Positions 16,618-25,369 are shown, counted from the stretch's first letter. The stretch is DNA of 64,000 bases from Mycetocola tolaasinivorans (GCF_003667565.1 NZ_RCUX01000001.1:186001-250000), one strand, 5' to 3'. The notes: a model not told the origin generated them from the letters alone. A program made the numbers and translations.

Positions 16618-17805
16618 CTACTTCTTCGAGTTCTGCCTCGGGATCCAGACCTGCTTGATGATCAGCAGAATCGACGCGGTCACCGGAATGGCCACCAGCG
16701 CGCCGAGCAGACCGAGCAGCGTTCCACCGATCAGGGCACCGATCACCACGAGCGACCCCGGGATCGAGATGGCTCGGCTCATCACGCGCGGCGTCAACAC
16801 GTAGGCCTCGATCTGCACGTAGGCGATGTAGATCAGGGCGAAGAGCAGCGCGCTCAGCGGGTTCGAGAACAGCGCGAGCGAGCTGGCGATCGCCCAGAAC
16901 AGCACCGAACCCACCAGCGGGATCAGGGTGATGCAGAACGCGACCACGCTCATCAGCAGCGGGAACGGCAGGCCGAGAATGGCGTAGAGCACGCCGGAGA
17001 ACACCGCGTTGAAGAACGCGAGAATGACCATGCCGCCCAGGTAGCCACCGATCGAGTCGGTGATCTGATCGGTCAGGTTCGAGATGCGCTCACGGTTGCG
17101 GGCGGGGGCCAGCTCGTACATCGCCGACTTGATCTGCGGCAGCGAGGCCACGAAGTACAGCGTCAGCACCAGCACGATCAGCACTCCGGACAGCCCGCTG
17201 AAGATCGACGCCCCCACCTGGAATGCCCCGCCACCGATCGCGGCAATGTTACCGGGGTCGGACAGGAACTTCTGGACATCGCCGATCAGTGACTCGAAGC
17301 CCTCACCAAACGTGCCCTCCAGGCGGTGGAACAGATCGGACTGCATGAAGTCCTTGATCATCGTGGGCACCGACTGCACAAACTGCGTGATCTGGCCCAC
17401 CACGGTCGGGATGACGAGCCACAGCATGCCCGCGACGACGGCGAGCAGACCCACGATGGTGGTCACGATCGACCAGGTGCGGCTCATTCCCCGGCCCGAA
17501 AGCCAGCGCACCACCGGGTCGATACCCAGCGCGATGAACAGCGCGAACACGATGTAGATGATGACCGTGGAAATATTTGTGATCGCCGCACCGAGGCTAA
17601 ACGCGGCAAGGCCGCCCAGGGTCAGCAGGAAGCCGGCGATAAACGGGTTGTCCAGGCGCGTCCAGAAGCGGCGCGAGGGCGGAACATCAACGGGCACGAC
17701 GGCCGAGGACGAGGTGCCCGACGCTGTCGCGGTTTCCGAAGCGGAACTTTCCGAGGGGGCAGACTCCGCCTCGGCGGCGGAGTCTGGGGAGGTATTGGTG
17801 GACAC
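16618..17805 (-). CDS. AI-2E family transporter (PerM-like exporter)
   Basis: 395 aa. Residues 1-45 are a low-complexity Ser/Ala/Glu tail. Then come about eight transmembrane helices with the family's long amphipathic loop (TQFVQSVPTMIKDFMQSDLFHRLEGTFGEGFESLIGDVQKFL) and conserved GLPFPLLMSVVAFCITLIPLVGSVLFW. Family members export diverse small molecules or Na+; a role in autoinducer-2 is shown for few. It ends just before the TetR operator. Confidence 0.88.
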   Translation of the reverse strand: MSTNTSPDSAAEAESAPSESSASETATASGTSSSAVVPVDVPPSRRFWTRLDNPFIAGFLLTLGGLAAFSLGAAITNISTVIIYIVFALFIALGIDPVVRWLSGRGMSRTWSIVTTIVGLLAVVAGMLWLVIPTVVGQITQFVQSVPTMIKDFMQSDLFHRLEGTFGEGFESLIGDVQKFLSDPGNIAAIGGGAFQVGASIFSGLSGVLIVLVLTLYFVASLPQIKSAMYELAPARNRERISNLTDQITDSIGGYLGGMVILAFFNAVFSGVLYAILGLPFPLLMSVVAFCITLIPLVGSVLFWAIASSLALFSNPLSALLFALIYIAYVQIEAYVLTPRVMSRAISIPGSLVVIGALIGGTLLGLLGALVAIPVTASILLIIKQVWIPRQNSKK

Positions 17806-17829
17806 GTGTGTTCTCCGTGAGGGTGTGGG

Positions 17830-19065
17830 CTAGCGGATCAGCCAGGCGCGCGCCGCGGAGACGAGCGCCTGGATGCCGAGCGGCAGGGTCGGGGTGATTG
17901 CCGGGGCAAACAGGGGCGAGTGGTTGGACGGAAGGGTGGAGACGCGCTGGGCGATCTCCTCCGGGGTGCTCAGACCGGCAAAGTTTGCGGGGTCTCCGCC
18001 GCCCAGGATCCAGTACATGCACGGGACGCCGGCGGCCTGGGCGAGCATGCCCACGTCCTCGCTTCCGGTGACCAGGCCCGGATCGATCACGAGCACGCCC
18101 GGAATACTGGCCTGGAGTGCCGCCTGGACGCGGGCCGTGGCCTCGGGATCGTTGACAACGGTGGGGTACGAGTGGATGTGCTCCACCAGCGGTTCGCGGT
18201 CGGCCCCGGCGGCCAGAGCCTCGCCCTTCACGATCCGCTCGATGGCGGCGAGGACACGGGTGCGGACGGCGGGTTCAACCGAGCGGACGCTGATGCTCAG
18301 CACCGCGGAATCGGGGATGATATTCGGGGCTGAGCCGGCGTGGACGGCACCCACGGTGACGACGGCGGTCTCGGTGCCGGCCACCTCGCGCGACACGATG
18401 GTCTGCAGGCGCAGGATTACGGAGGCGGCCAGGACCACCGGGTCCACCGTGGTTTCGGGGCGGGAGCCGTGGCCGCCGCGGCCAAAGAGCGTGACCCGCA
18501 GGGAGTCGGAGGCGGCAAAGGCGGGGCCGGGACGCACGCCGAATACGCCGGCGGGCAGCGGGGCGACGTGCTGGCCGAGCACCACGTCGGGGCGTCCGAA
18601 CCGCTCAAACAGACCGTCTTCGATCATCGTGCGGGCACCGGAACCCTGTTCCTCCGCGGGCTGGAACACGAGCATCAGGCGGCCGCTCCACTCGGGGTCG
18701 GCGGCGAGGGTCGCGGCGGCCCCGAGCAGGGCGGTCACGTGCATGTCGTGGCCACAGGCGTGCATGAGGGGAACCTCGGTGCCATCGGCGGCGGTGCCGA
18801 TCGCGGTGCTGGCATAGTCGAGTCCGGTTTCCTCGCGCACCGGCAGGGCGTCCATGTCGGCGCGCAGCAGCACGGTGGCCCCGGGGCCACGCTCGAGAAT
18901 GCCCACAACGCCGGTGCGACCGACGCCCTCGGTGACCTCGTAGCCGAGCGAACGGAGGGTGGTGGCGACGATGCCAGCCGTTCGAACCTCGTGAAATCCG
19001 AGCTCGGGGTGGGCGTGCAGATCTCGATAGATGTCCTCGAACTCTGAAATGCTGTGGGGCGCCAT
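17830..19065 (-). CDS. M20-family amidohydrolase (N-acyl amino acid/hippurate type)
   Basis: 411 aa from the ATG at 19065 (GAGAGGA upstream). Metal-binding motif LMHACGHDMHVTALLG, catalytic glutamate FQPAEEQGSGARTM, GQHVAPLPAG and the lid-domain motif GRGGHGSRPETTVDPV, then GSEDVGMLAQAAGVPC. This is the AmiA/HipO/IAA-amino-acid-hydrolase plan with a di-metal centre, where the Cys replaces a second Asp. It cleaves an acyl group from an amino acid or related amide. It precedes the AI-2E transporter gene by 24 bases, so the two may be co-transcribed. Confidence 0.9.
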   Translation of the reverse strand: MAPHSISEFEDIYRDLHAHPELGFHEVRTAGIVATTLRSLGYEVTEGVGRTGVVGILERGPGATVLLRADMDALPVREETGLDYASTAIGTAADGTEVPLMHACGHDMHVTALLGAAATLAADPEWSGRLMLVFQPAEEQGSGARTMIEDGLFERFGRPDVVLGQHVAPLPAGVFGVRPGPAFAASDSLRVTLFGRGGHGSRPETTVDPVVLAASVILRLQTIVSREVAGTETAVVTVGAVHAGSAPNIIPDSAVLSISVRSVEPAVRTRVLAAIERIVKGEALAAGADREPLVEHIHSYPTVVNDPEATARVQAALQASIPGVLVIDPGLVTGSEDVGMLAQAAGVPCMYWILGGGDPANFAGLSTPEEIAQRVSTLPSNHSPLFAPAITPTLPLGIQALVSAARAWLIR

Positions 19066-19224
19066 GGTGTCCTCTCGGGTGCTCGGCGGTCTTGGTATAC
19101 ACCGTAGTGGTGCGGATCGTCCGCGGGGTGGATTAAGAAGGTAGTGGCGAGAACATCGGGCCGCATGCAACAATCGGCGGAGGGGAAACCCAGTGTTATG
19201 CATGAACAATCGGGGGGATTGAGT

Positions 19225-20229
19225 ATGGCAGCTGGCTCATGGTGGTCGAGGTTTGCGATTTCGCGCGGGGCGATCGGTTCCGCGCTCCTGCTCACCGCGT
19301 TCGGGGCAACGATCGTCGGCGGACTCTATACGTTCGTGGGCCCGAACTCCGCGCAGGCCGCGTATCTGTCCATGATGCTCCTGCTGTCCCCGGTCCGTGC
19401 CCTTCCGGTTCGCTGGCGCATCGGCGCCGCGGTCTGGGCCGTGGCCATCGCACTCCTCGGGTTTAGCCTGGGAATTGCCGCCCCCGAGCTACTGCCCATC
19501 TGCCTGCTCCTCGTGTGCCTCGTGCAGGGGTTTTTCCGCCTGGGATCCGTGGCCTCAATGACCCGTTCCCCGGTCAACCTCCTGGTGTTTGCCGGCCTCT
19601 CGCACACCGAGGTGGCCACCTGGCACGTGTTTGTCGGGGCCGTGGTGGGGGCGGGATTCCTGCTGCTGTTCTCATTCTTCCTCCCCGGGGGAAGTTCCGC
19701 GCCCCTCGCCCCCGCGCCCCTGCGCGCCCGGCTGAGCTCCGGGGTCATGCTGGCCTCCGGCGCGCTGCTGATCCTCTGGATCAGCAGCGCCATCGACTAC
19801 CCCTATGTGTCCTGGGTCCTGCTGTCGTACTGCATGATTTTGGCGGTGGATACCGGCCATGTTGTGGAGCGCGCGCGGTCCCGAATCCTCGGGACGGTCG
19901 CGGGGGCGATCGCGGCGACCCTGATCACGCTGGCCCCACAACCGGTGCCAATTATCGCCGCGGTGATCGCCGTTGTGCTGTGTGTCGCGTACGCACGCAG
20001 CGGGAACTATGCCATGTTTGTGACGTTCCTCACCCCCGCGGTGCTCCTGACGACCAGTTCGGAAAAGCCCGCATACATCGTGGGGATCGGGCGAATTGAA
20101 GCGGTTTTGGCGGCGGCGATCATCGCCCTCGCGGTGACCTTTATCACCCATCAGCTTGCCCACACCCGTTTGTTTCAGCGGTCCACCGATGCACCATTCA
20201 CCCCTCAACAGATTGAAGGAACCCGATGA
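19225..20229 (+). CDS. FUSC-like integral membrane protein
   Basis: 334 aa from the ATG at 19225 (GGGGGA upstream; ATG at 19198 is an alternative). About ten hydrophobic helices in two clusters separated by a short basic/Pro-rich loop (PLAPAPLRARLSSG). The second cluster contains DYPYVSWVLLSYCMILAVDTGHVVERARSRILGTVAGAI, the signature of the FUSC (fusaric acid/aromatic acid efflux) domain. Probable exporter or membrane component of unknown substrate. Overlaps hdeD-like by four bases. An imperfect direct repeat (AACAATCGG) occurs in the leader at 19169 and 19204. Confidence 0.72.
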   Translation: MAAGSWWSRFAISRGAIGSALLLTAFGATIVGGLYTFVGPNSAQAAYLSMMLLLSPVRALPVRWRIGAAVWAVAIALLGFSLGIAAPELLPICLLLVCLVQGFFRLGSVASMTRSPVNLLVFAGLSHTEVATWHVFVGAVVGAGFLLLFSFFLPGGSSAPLAPAPLRARLSSGVMLASGALLILWISSAIDYPYVSWVLLSYCMILAVDTGHVVERARSRILGTVAGAIAATLITLAPQPVPIIAAVIAVVLCVAYARSGNYAMFVTFLTPAVLLTTSSEKPAYIVGIGRIEAVLAAAIIALAVTFITHQLAHTRLFQRSTDAPFTPQQIEGTR

Positions 20230-20819
20230 CCTCGGACGCCACGCTCTCGCAGCGACTCACCAATGGAATTCGCACCGCCCTCGGGGTTATCGGCATCATC
20301 GCCGTGATCCTCGGTGTGCTGATCCTCGTCGCCCCGCTTAAGACCGCCTCGATCATCACCGCCATCATCGCGCTGTACGCGATTGCCGCGGGCGCGATCT
20401 ATGCCGGAGTGGGCATCTTCGCCAAGACCGCCACGGTCTGGTCGCGCATCGGCCACATCGTGCTGGGCGTCGTTTTTGTGGTCGCGGGCATCGTGGCATT
20501 CGCCAACCTCGGCGGCGTCACCACCGGCCTCGCGGTTATTACCGCGATCCTGATCGGTGTGAGCTGGATCTTTGAGGGCATCATTGCGTTCACCACGCTG
20601 CGTGCCGCCGCGAACAAGGTCTGGGCGAGTGTGTTTGCCGTCCTGAGCATCGTCGCCGGCATCATCGTGATCGCCGCGCCGTTCAGCTTCGCCGCGCTGC
20701 TGTGGCTCATCCTCGGTGTCTCGCTGATCGTGCTGGGCATCCTGCAGGTTGTGCGTGCCTTCACCTACCGCAGCGGTGAGGCCGCCATCCTGGTGGGCGA
20801 GTCGGCTCCGCGGCTCTAG
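20226..20819 (+). CDS. HdeD/DUF308 family membrane protein
   Basis: 197 aa with six predicted transmembrane helices in three pairs and the Ile/Val/Ala/Gly-rich composition of DUF308 (LGVIGIIAVILGVLILVAP, WILGVSLIVLGILQVV-like repeats). HdeD of E. coli contributes to acid resistance at high density; in actinobacteria the role is not established. Translationally coupled to the FUSC-like gene upstream and followed by a terminator. Confidence 0.85.
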   Translation: MTSDATLSQRLTNGIRTALGVIGIIAVILGVLILVAPLKTASIITAIIALYAIAAGAIYAGVGIFAKTATVWSRIGHIVLGVVFVVAGIVAFANLGGVTTGLAVITAILIGVSWIFEGIIAFTTLRAAANKVWASVFAVLSIVAGIIVIAAPFSFAALLWLILGVSLIVLGILQVVRAFTYRSGEAAILVGESAPRL

Positions 20820-20837
20820 GCCTCGATACACCCTCAC

Positions 20838-20873
20838 ACCCGCGCGGGCACCTCGGTGCTCGCGCGGGTTTTT
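20838..20873 (+). terminator. Intrinsic terminator after hdeD-like gene
   Basis: 14-bp stem ACCCGCGCGGGCAC with its complement (one G-U pair), loop CTCG, then five T. It ends the FUSC/HdeD unit. Confidence 0.9.
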
Positions 20874-20889
20874 CGTTTGCGGGTGGGCG

Positions 20890-21450
20890 CTAGGCGGTGG
20901 CCGGGGTGCGCACGCGGGCGGCATGGCGGGAAACCCGAGCGCGATTGCCGCAGCCGGCCGCGGTGCACCAGCGACGCTTGGAGTTCAGCGCAACGAACAG
21001 CTGAGAGCAGTCCTCCGCCGCGCATCGGCGCAGCCGGCCGTCCTCGGCGCGTGCGGTGAGCTCGATCGCTGACAGGATGGCTCGTGCTCGCGTGACATCC
21101 GCAGCATGGCTCGCCGTGCTGGTGTGTTCAACGTCGATTCCGTCCACGCTCGCGCGCAGATAGGTTTGCGTGGGTGCGGCGTAGAGCAGCGTATTGGCGG
21201 CGGTCAGGACGTGTACGTCCGGTGCGCGCTGTTCCCGGATCGAGGACACAATCTCGGTCACGATGCCGCGCAGCGCCAGCGTGTCCTCGTGGCCGAGCGG
21301 GGTGAGGGTGGGGTCGCGGTCGACCTGAAACCGCCAAAACTCGTCGAGTGCCGCGGGGGAGGCGAGTTGATCCACGATCGGATCGTGGGCGGTCTTGAGC
21401 GTGTTCATGAGATCGATGGCGAACGGCTCTCCCAGCAGCGTGATGGTCAT
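20890..21450 (-). CDS. CGNR zinc-finger regulator (ABATE domain)
   Basis: 186 aa. The N-terminal ABATE-type domain starts GEPFAIDLMNTL. The C-terminal zinc finger has four Cys, in RCAAEDCSQLFVALNSKRRW and then CTAAGC-G-N-R, the diagnostic CGNR motif, with a basic tail RARVSRHAARVR that should contact DNA. These proteins are stress-linked transcription regulators in actinobacteria. It is divergent from the TehA-like carrier gene and a likely regulator of it. Confidence 0.88.
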   Translation of the reverse strand: MTITLLGEPFAIDLMNTLKTAHDPIVDQLASPAALDEFWRFQVDRDPTLTPLGHEDTLALRGIVTEIVSSIREQRAPDVHVLTAANTLLYAAPTQTYLRASVDGIDVEHTSTASHAADVTRARAILSAIELTARAEDGRLRRCAAEDCSQLFVALNSKRRWCTAAGCGNRARVSRHAARVRTPATA

Positions 21451-21465
21451 ATGCCGAGTTTATCG

Positions 21466-21496
21466 CTAATGGATTAAGTGAGCAAGAGTGCATTAG
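21466..21496. promoter_or_regulatory. Inverted repeat between CGNR regulator and TehA-like gene
   Basis: CTAATG (21466-21471) and CATTAG (21491-21496), 19 bases apart, in a 55-base divergent promoter region. Candidate binding site for the CGNR protein; only six-base arms. Confidence 0.4.
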
Positions 21497-21505
21497 TATC
21501 TCGGT

Positions 21506-22441
21506 ATGACTCACGAGCGCATCCCCCTCAACACCTTCGCGATCGCCTTCGGCCTCGCGGGGCTCGCCGGCACCTGGAGTGTCGCCGTAAAAACCTGGCA
21601 CCTCGATCCGCTGATCGGAACCGCGTTCTGGGGAGTCGCGGCCATCGCCTGGGTCTGGCTGCTGATCGCGCACGCGGTGCGGGCACGCCGCTCAGCCCAG
21701 CCGCTCAGTGCGCAGCTTGCGCACCCGGCCCAGGGGCCGATCGCCGCGCTGGCACCCATCCTCGGCATGCTGGTGGGTGCCCGCCTCTACGCGTTCGTGC
21801 CGCTGGCGGGCACGATACTGGTGCTCGCCTCGATTGCGGTCGGGGCCGTGTTTGCCGGCTGGATCATCGCACGCTGGGCGCGCGGGCTCATCGACATCGA
21901 CCTCGTGCACGGCGGGTATCTCCTGCCCACGGTCGCCGCCGGTTTTCTCGCAGCAACGGCCTCCGCTCAGATCGGATGGCCCGCCCTGGGGTGGGGTGCG
22001 TTTGGCGTGGGGTCCCTGTTCTGGGTGCTCATCTTTACGCTGATTCTCGCCCGGTTGGCGCTGCGTCCCGCGCTGCCCGCTCCGCTCGTCCCCACGCTGG
22101 CCATCATGATGGCACCGCCCGCGGTGGCCGGTGGCGCGTGGATCGCGCTCACCGGGGAGCATGCGGGCATCGTGGTCGATATTCTGCTGGGACTCACCCT
22201 GATTCTGGTGCTTCTCCAGGTGGGTCTCATTCCGCTCTACCGTCGCACGCCATTCTCCCTGGGGGCGTGGTCGTACACGTTTCCGCTGGCCGCGGTTGCG
22301 ACCTTCGTGATGAGTGCTGTGTCGAATCCGATGGCGTCGGGTGTCGGCGTGGTCGTGGTCAGCGGCGTGGTTCTTGTGGTGGCGTTCTACTCGGTGCGTT
22401 CCAGGCGGGCCGCTCGGGTGAGTCTCGTCGCCACGGCCTAG
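21506..22441 (+). CDS. TehA/SLAC1-type (TDT family) transporter
   Basis: 311 aa with ten predicted helices. The start PLNTFAIAFGLAGLAGTW and the central DLVHGGYLLPTVAAGFLAA...W are typical of the tellurite-resistance/dicarboxylate and SLAC1 anion-channel group. Likely an anion (dicarboxylate, sulphite or similar) channel or exporter. Divergent from a CGNR regulator and convergent with a MarR gene, 19 bases apart. Confidence 0.85.
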   Translation: MTHERIPLNTFAIAFGLAGLAGTWSVAVKTWHLDPLIGTAFWGVAAIAWVWLLIAHAVRARRSAQPLSAQLAHPAQGPIAALAPILGMLVGARLYAFVPLAGTILVLASIAVGAVFAGWIIARWARGLIDIDLVHGGYLLPTVAAGFLAATASAQIGWPALGWGAFGVGSLFWVLIFTLILARLALRPALPAPLVPTLAIMMAPPAVAGGAWIALTGEHAGIVVDILLGLTLILVLLQVGLIPLYRRTPFSLGAWSYTFPLAAVATFVMSAVSNPMASGVGVVVVSGVVLVVAFYSVRSRRAARVSLVATA

Positions 22442-22460
22442 GCGAGGCCTGCCGCGCGGG

Positions 22461-22916
22461 CTAGCCCTCCCAGGTCAGCGTGCCGGCGAGGAGCCTGCGC
22501 AGCGCACGGGCGGATTCATGGCCCATGGCCGCCTCGAACGACTCCTGGACGGCGATCCATGCGGGCATCGCGGCCTCCAGGGTGGCGCGGCCGGCGGGGG
22601 TGATGCTTACATCGCGAGCCCGGCGGTCGCTGGCCTCGGTGACCTCGACGAGGCCGTCTCGCTGCAGCGGTTTGACGTTTGCGCTGAGGGTGCTGCGATC
22701 CATCCCGAGCGTCGCGGCGAGCTCGGAGATGCGGGCGTCGCCCTCGAGTGCCAGGGCGCGCAGCACGCTGAACTGCGTGGTGCGAATGCCGGTGCCGGCC
22801 AGCGCACGGTCGTAGACGGCGTTGAGGTGGCGATCAACCCGGCGCACCAGATAGCTGTTGCAGGTGCCGCCCGCGGAGACCTCTGGCGTCACACTTGGAC
22901 TCGGAATTGCGCTCAT
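22461..22916 (-). CDS. MarR family regulator, divergent from MerB-like lyase
   Basis: 151 aa. Winged helix: TTQFSVLRALALEGDARISELAATLGMDRSTLSANVKPLQRDGLVEVTEASDRRARDVSITPAGR (about residues 46-110). A single Cys near the N-terminus (GGTCNSYLVRRVDRHL) resembles the redox/thiol-sensing Cys of OhrR-type MarR proteins; here it could sense a thiol-reactive compound such as an organomercurial. An AATTAGG/CCTAATT operator lies between it and the lyase gene. Confidence 0.88.
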   Translation of the reverse strand: MSAIPSPSVTPEVSAGGTCNSYLVRRVDRHLNAVYDRALAGTGIRTTQFSVLRALALEGDARISELAATLGMDRSTLSANVKPLQRDGLVEVTEASDRRARDVSITPAGRATLEAAMPAWIAVQESFEAAMGHESARALRRLLAGTLTWEG

Positions 22917-22924
22917 TCGGGGAG

Positions 22925-22956
22925 CCTAACAGAATTAGGGGGATATCAACCTAATT
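22925..22956. promoter_or_regulatory. MarR operator region, three alternating half-sites
   Basis: CCTAA (22925-22929), AATTAGG (22933-22939) and CCTAATT (22950-22956). The last two make a 24-bp inverted repeat with a 10-base spacer; the first two form CCTAA-N5-TTAGG. The element is in the 63-base gap between the divergent MarR and MerB-like genes. Confidence 0.7.
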
Positions 22957-22979
22957 GTGACGAAACGGATGTGACACGC

Positions 22980-23666
22980 ATGAGCGACACCCACCCCACC
23001 GCCGAGCAGGTACGGCTCTCGATCTATCGGCACTTCGCCGAGACCGGCCGAACCAGCACCCCGGAGACCGTCGCGAGACGCCTGGACCTGCCCGTGAGCG
23101 AGGCCCGCGAGGCCTTTGATGCGCTCGTTCGCGACCGCCATATCGCCGTCTCGCCGGAGGGAGAGATCGTGCTGGCGCACCCGTTCGCGACGCAAAACCT
23201 CGGCTTCTCGGTCATGGGAAACGACGTGCTGTGGTGGGGTGGCTGCGCCTGGGACTCCTTCGCGATTCCGCACCTCGTGCCTGCGGAGCCCTCGGTGCTG
23301 GTCGCGACCACCTGCCCCAACTGTGATGCCCCACACGCCTGGACCATCACCCGCGACGAGCCTCCGGTTGGCGATCAGGTGGTGCACTTCCTCGAGCCCA
23401 TGGGGCGGGTCTGGAACGACGTCATCCACGCCTGCGCAAACCAGCGCATCTTCTGTGATGCGGTGTGCGTGGAGCAGTGGGCGGCGCGCACCGGCCACGA
23501 GGTGGGCGCGATCTTTGACCTGGCCACGCTCTGGCGGCTGGCATCGCGCTGGTACGCGGGCCGCCTGGACGCCGGCTACGTGCGCCGGGAACCGCTGGTC
23601 GCCGCCGAGTACTTCGCGAGCGTGGGCCTGACCGGACCGTTCTGGGGAACGCCCGCGGCCGAGTAA
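22980..23666 (+). CDS. MerB-like organomercurial (alkylmercury) lyase
   Basis: 228 aa from the ATG at 22980. An N-terminal winged-helix-like region (residues 1-60, ETVARRLDLPVSEAREAFDALVRD) is standard for MerB. The catalytic set can be aligned by eye to plasmid R831b MerB: Cys89 and Asp92 in GGCAWDSF (Cys96/Asp99 of MerB), Cys112 in TTCPNC (Cys117) and Cys152 in HACANQRIFC (Cys159). It would protonolyse the C-Hg bond. No mercuric reductase, MerT/P or MerR is adjacent, so Hg(II) released here must be handled elsewhere, or the true substrate is another organometal. Confidence 0.8.
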   Translation: MSDTHPTAEQVRLSIYRHFAETGRTSTPETVARRLDLPVSEAREAFDALVRDRHIAVSPEGEIVLAHPFATQNLGFSVMGNDVLWWGGCAWDSFAIPHLVPAEPSVLVATTCPNCDAPHAWTITRDEPPVGDQVVHFLEPMGRVWNDVIHACANQRIFCDAVCVEQWAARTGHEVGAIFDLATLWRLASRWYAGRLDAGYVRREPLVAAEYFASVGLTGPFWGTPAAE

Positions 23667-23749
23667 CCCTGGATTTCGGCTGGCGCGCCGCAGCTCATCC
23701 GATCGTGTCGGAGCATATCTGAGCTCGCCGCGCGCCAGTCTCGCCCGTG

Positions 23750-24697
23750 CTACGCCCGCTGCTGCGCGATGACGTGCTCGTGGACGCGCAGGCGGAGGGT
23801 CGCCAGGTCGATGCGGGGGGTGTCGATGCCGAGCTCGCGGGCCGTGGCCTGGAAGGTGCCGAGCATCGCCTCAACCTCGGAGGGCACCCCCGCTCGCATG
23901 CTGCGGTAGACGGAGGTGGTCATCGGGGAGGAGGGGTCGGTGGCCGTGGCCGTCAGGGTCTCGTGGAACCGAATGGATACGGGGTGGCCGGCCGCGGCGC
24001 TGACCGTGGCCGCCTCATCGACCACTGCTCGGGCAAACTCGGTGCCCTCCCGCGTGCTGGCAACCGCCCCGATCGGCGCGCCCATCAGCGCGGTGATCGA
24101 GGTGAGCGAGACGATGAATACCCACTTGTCCCACATGTCCTGGATGATGTCCTCGCGGCTGCTGACCGTGATCCCGGGGACGCTCAGCAGGGCGAGCGTG
24201 CGGGTAACCGCATCGGCATCGGGGCGCAGTGCCCCAAAGTCGATGGAGGCACCCGGGGTGACCTGAACGATGGTGCCCTCGGCATCGAGCGAGGTGGAGA
24301 CCTTCGCGACGCCGCCGAATACGTGTGCCTCGGCGAATCGAGTGCGCAATACCTCGAGGTGTCGGGTGCCGTTGAGGAACGGGATGATCACCGTGTCCGG
24401 GCCCACGGCCGGGGCAAGATCCTCGAGGGCGGCCTCGAGCGCGTCGGCACGGACCCCGAGAAGCACCAGGTCAAACGGTGCGGCGGCGCTCAGCTCTTGG
24501 CTGGTGAGGACCGCCGGATGCGAGACAAACTCGCCATCGAGTGCGCGCACCCGCAGGCCGTGCTCGCGGACCCGTGCCGCCCTCGCCTCGCGCAGCAGAA
24601 AGGTTACGTCGCGCCCGGCCTCGAGGAGCCGGGTGCCGAAGTAGCCGCCGGTTGCGCCGGCGCCCACGATCAGGATTCTGGCGGGGAAGGTGGTCAT
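23750..24697 (-). CDS. 2-dehydropantoate 2-reductase family enzyme (ApbA/PanE)
   Basis: 315 aa. NADPH-binding GAGATGGYFGTRL at residues 12-24; the family's N-G pair at IPFLNGTRHLEVL; catalytic Lys in MWDKWVFIVSLTSITALM; C-terminal RAGVPSEVEAMLG (substrate-loop Ser/Glu pattern). It reduces ketopantoate to pantoate or a similar 2-ketoacid. It is not next to other pantothenate genes, so a specialised role is possible. Upstream is a 14-bp tandem repeat that may be regulatory. Confidence 0.87.
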   Translation of the reverse strand: MTTFPARILIVGAGATGGYFGTRLLEAGRDVTFLLREARAARVREHGLRVRALDGEFVSHPAVLTSQELSAAAPFDLVLLGVRADALEAALEDLAPAVGPDTVIIPFLNGTRHLEVLRTRFAEAHVFGGVAKVSTSLDAEGTIVQVTPGASIDFGALRPDADAVTRTLALLSVPGITVSSREDIIQDMWDKWVFIVSLTSITALMGAPIGAVASTREGTEFARAVVDEAATVSAAAGHPVSIRFHETLTATATDPSSPMTTSVYRSMRAGVPSEVEAMLGTFQATARELGIDTPRIDLATLRLRVHEHVIAQQRA

Positions 24698-24727
24698 GGG
24701 GGCTCCGTTCGCTCGGACGTGTGGGAG

Positions 24728-24755
24728 GTGTACTTACCGTGGTGTACTTGCCGTT
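24728..24755. repeat. Tandem 14-bp repeat upstream of the PanE-like gene
   Basis: GTGTACTTACCGTG is followed directly by GTGTACTTGCCGTT (two differences). It lies 30 to 58 bases upstream of the minus-strand start at 24697, in the promoter region, and looks like two direct regulator sites. Confidence 0.5.
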
Positions 24756-24761
24756 GTGCGC

Positions 24762-25295
24762 CTAGACGGCCCGCGCGGCGATCACCGTGTCAACGAGCGT
24801 AGCAACCAGGGCTTCGAGATGGCTGCGATTCTCGGCGAAACGCTTGATGCCCTGCAGGCTCAGCGTGATCATCTCGGTGAGCGGGGTGGGGGAGTCCGAT
24901 CCGGTGAGGAGCTCTTCGAGATAGTGCTCGAAGCGGGTGTTGCTCGCACGAACGGCCGCGAACCTCGGGTCGAAGAGGTCGGCCGCCTCGGGGTTTTCCT
25001 GGACCAGGTCGTATCCCGAGGCCACCCAGCCGAGGCAGGCGTGCAGGAGGCGATCCCGTTCGGAGGGGATGTGCGCGCGCTCGGCGCTCAGTCGGGCAAA
25101 GAGGTCGTCGGCGAGCGTTTCGATCACCGCACCGAACAGGACGTCCTTATCGGCGAACTCGGCGTAGAGCGTGGGGCGGGAGATTTCGCTGCGCCTCGCG
25201 ACGTCCGCGAGGGTCGTCTTGGCATAGCCGTAGCGGCAGAACAGTGCGGTGGCATCCCGCAGGATCTGGTCGCGGCGCGGCTTTTTGAGGTCCAT
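24762..25295 (-). CDS. TetR family regulator, divergent from SDR genes
   Basis: 177 aa. HTH: KTTLADVARRSEISRPTLYAEFADKDVLFGAVI (about residues 26-58); C-terminal helices with RFAENRSHLEALVATLVDTVIAARAV. Divergent from two short-chain dehydrogenase genes, with a CTTTAC/GTAAAG palindrome between them. Likely their repressor. Confidence 0.9.
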   Translation of the reverse strand: MDLKKPRRDQILRDATALFCRYGYAKTTLADVARRSEISRPTLYAEFADKDVLFGAVIETLADDLFARLSAERAHIPSERDRLLHACLGWVASGYDLVQENPEAADLFDPRFAAVRASNTRFEHYLEELLTGSDSPTPLTEMITLSLQGIKRFAENRSHLEALVATLVDTVIAARAV

Positions 25296-25350
25296 GTGTT
25301 CCAGGTTATCCAGTCGGTCGGGAATATTTCACCATTCGCTTGCTTTACAT

Positions 25351-25369
25351 CTTTACGATAAGTGTAAAG
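25351..25369. promoter_or_regulatory. Candidate TetR operator before SDR genes
   Basis: CTTTAC (25351-25356), seven bases, GTAAAG (25364-25369). A third CTTTAC half-site is at 25343-25348. It lies in the 105-base divergent region, about 30 bases from the SDR start. Confidence 0.6.

Noticed and set aside
19163..19219. Imperfect direct repeat (AACAATCGG) before the FUSC-like gene as a transposon footprint
   Set aside because: Copies are short, unequal and 35 bases apart with no insert between them; more likely leader or operator sequence.
22518..22979. Long N-terminal extension in frame with the MerB-like gene
   Set aside because: It runs antisense through the MarR gene and across the operator; the MerB family begins at the winged-helix region coded from 22980.
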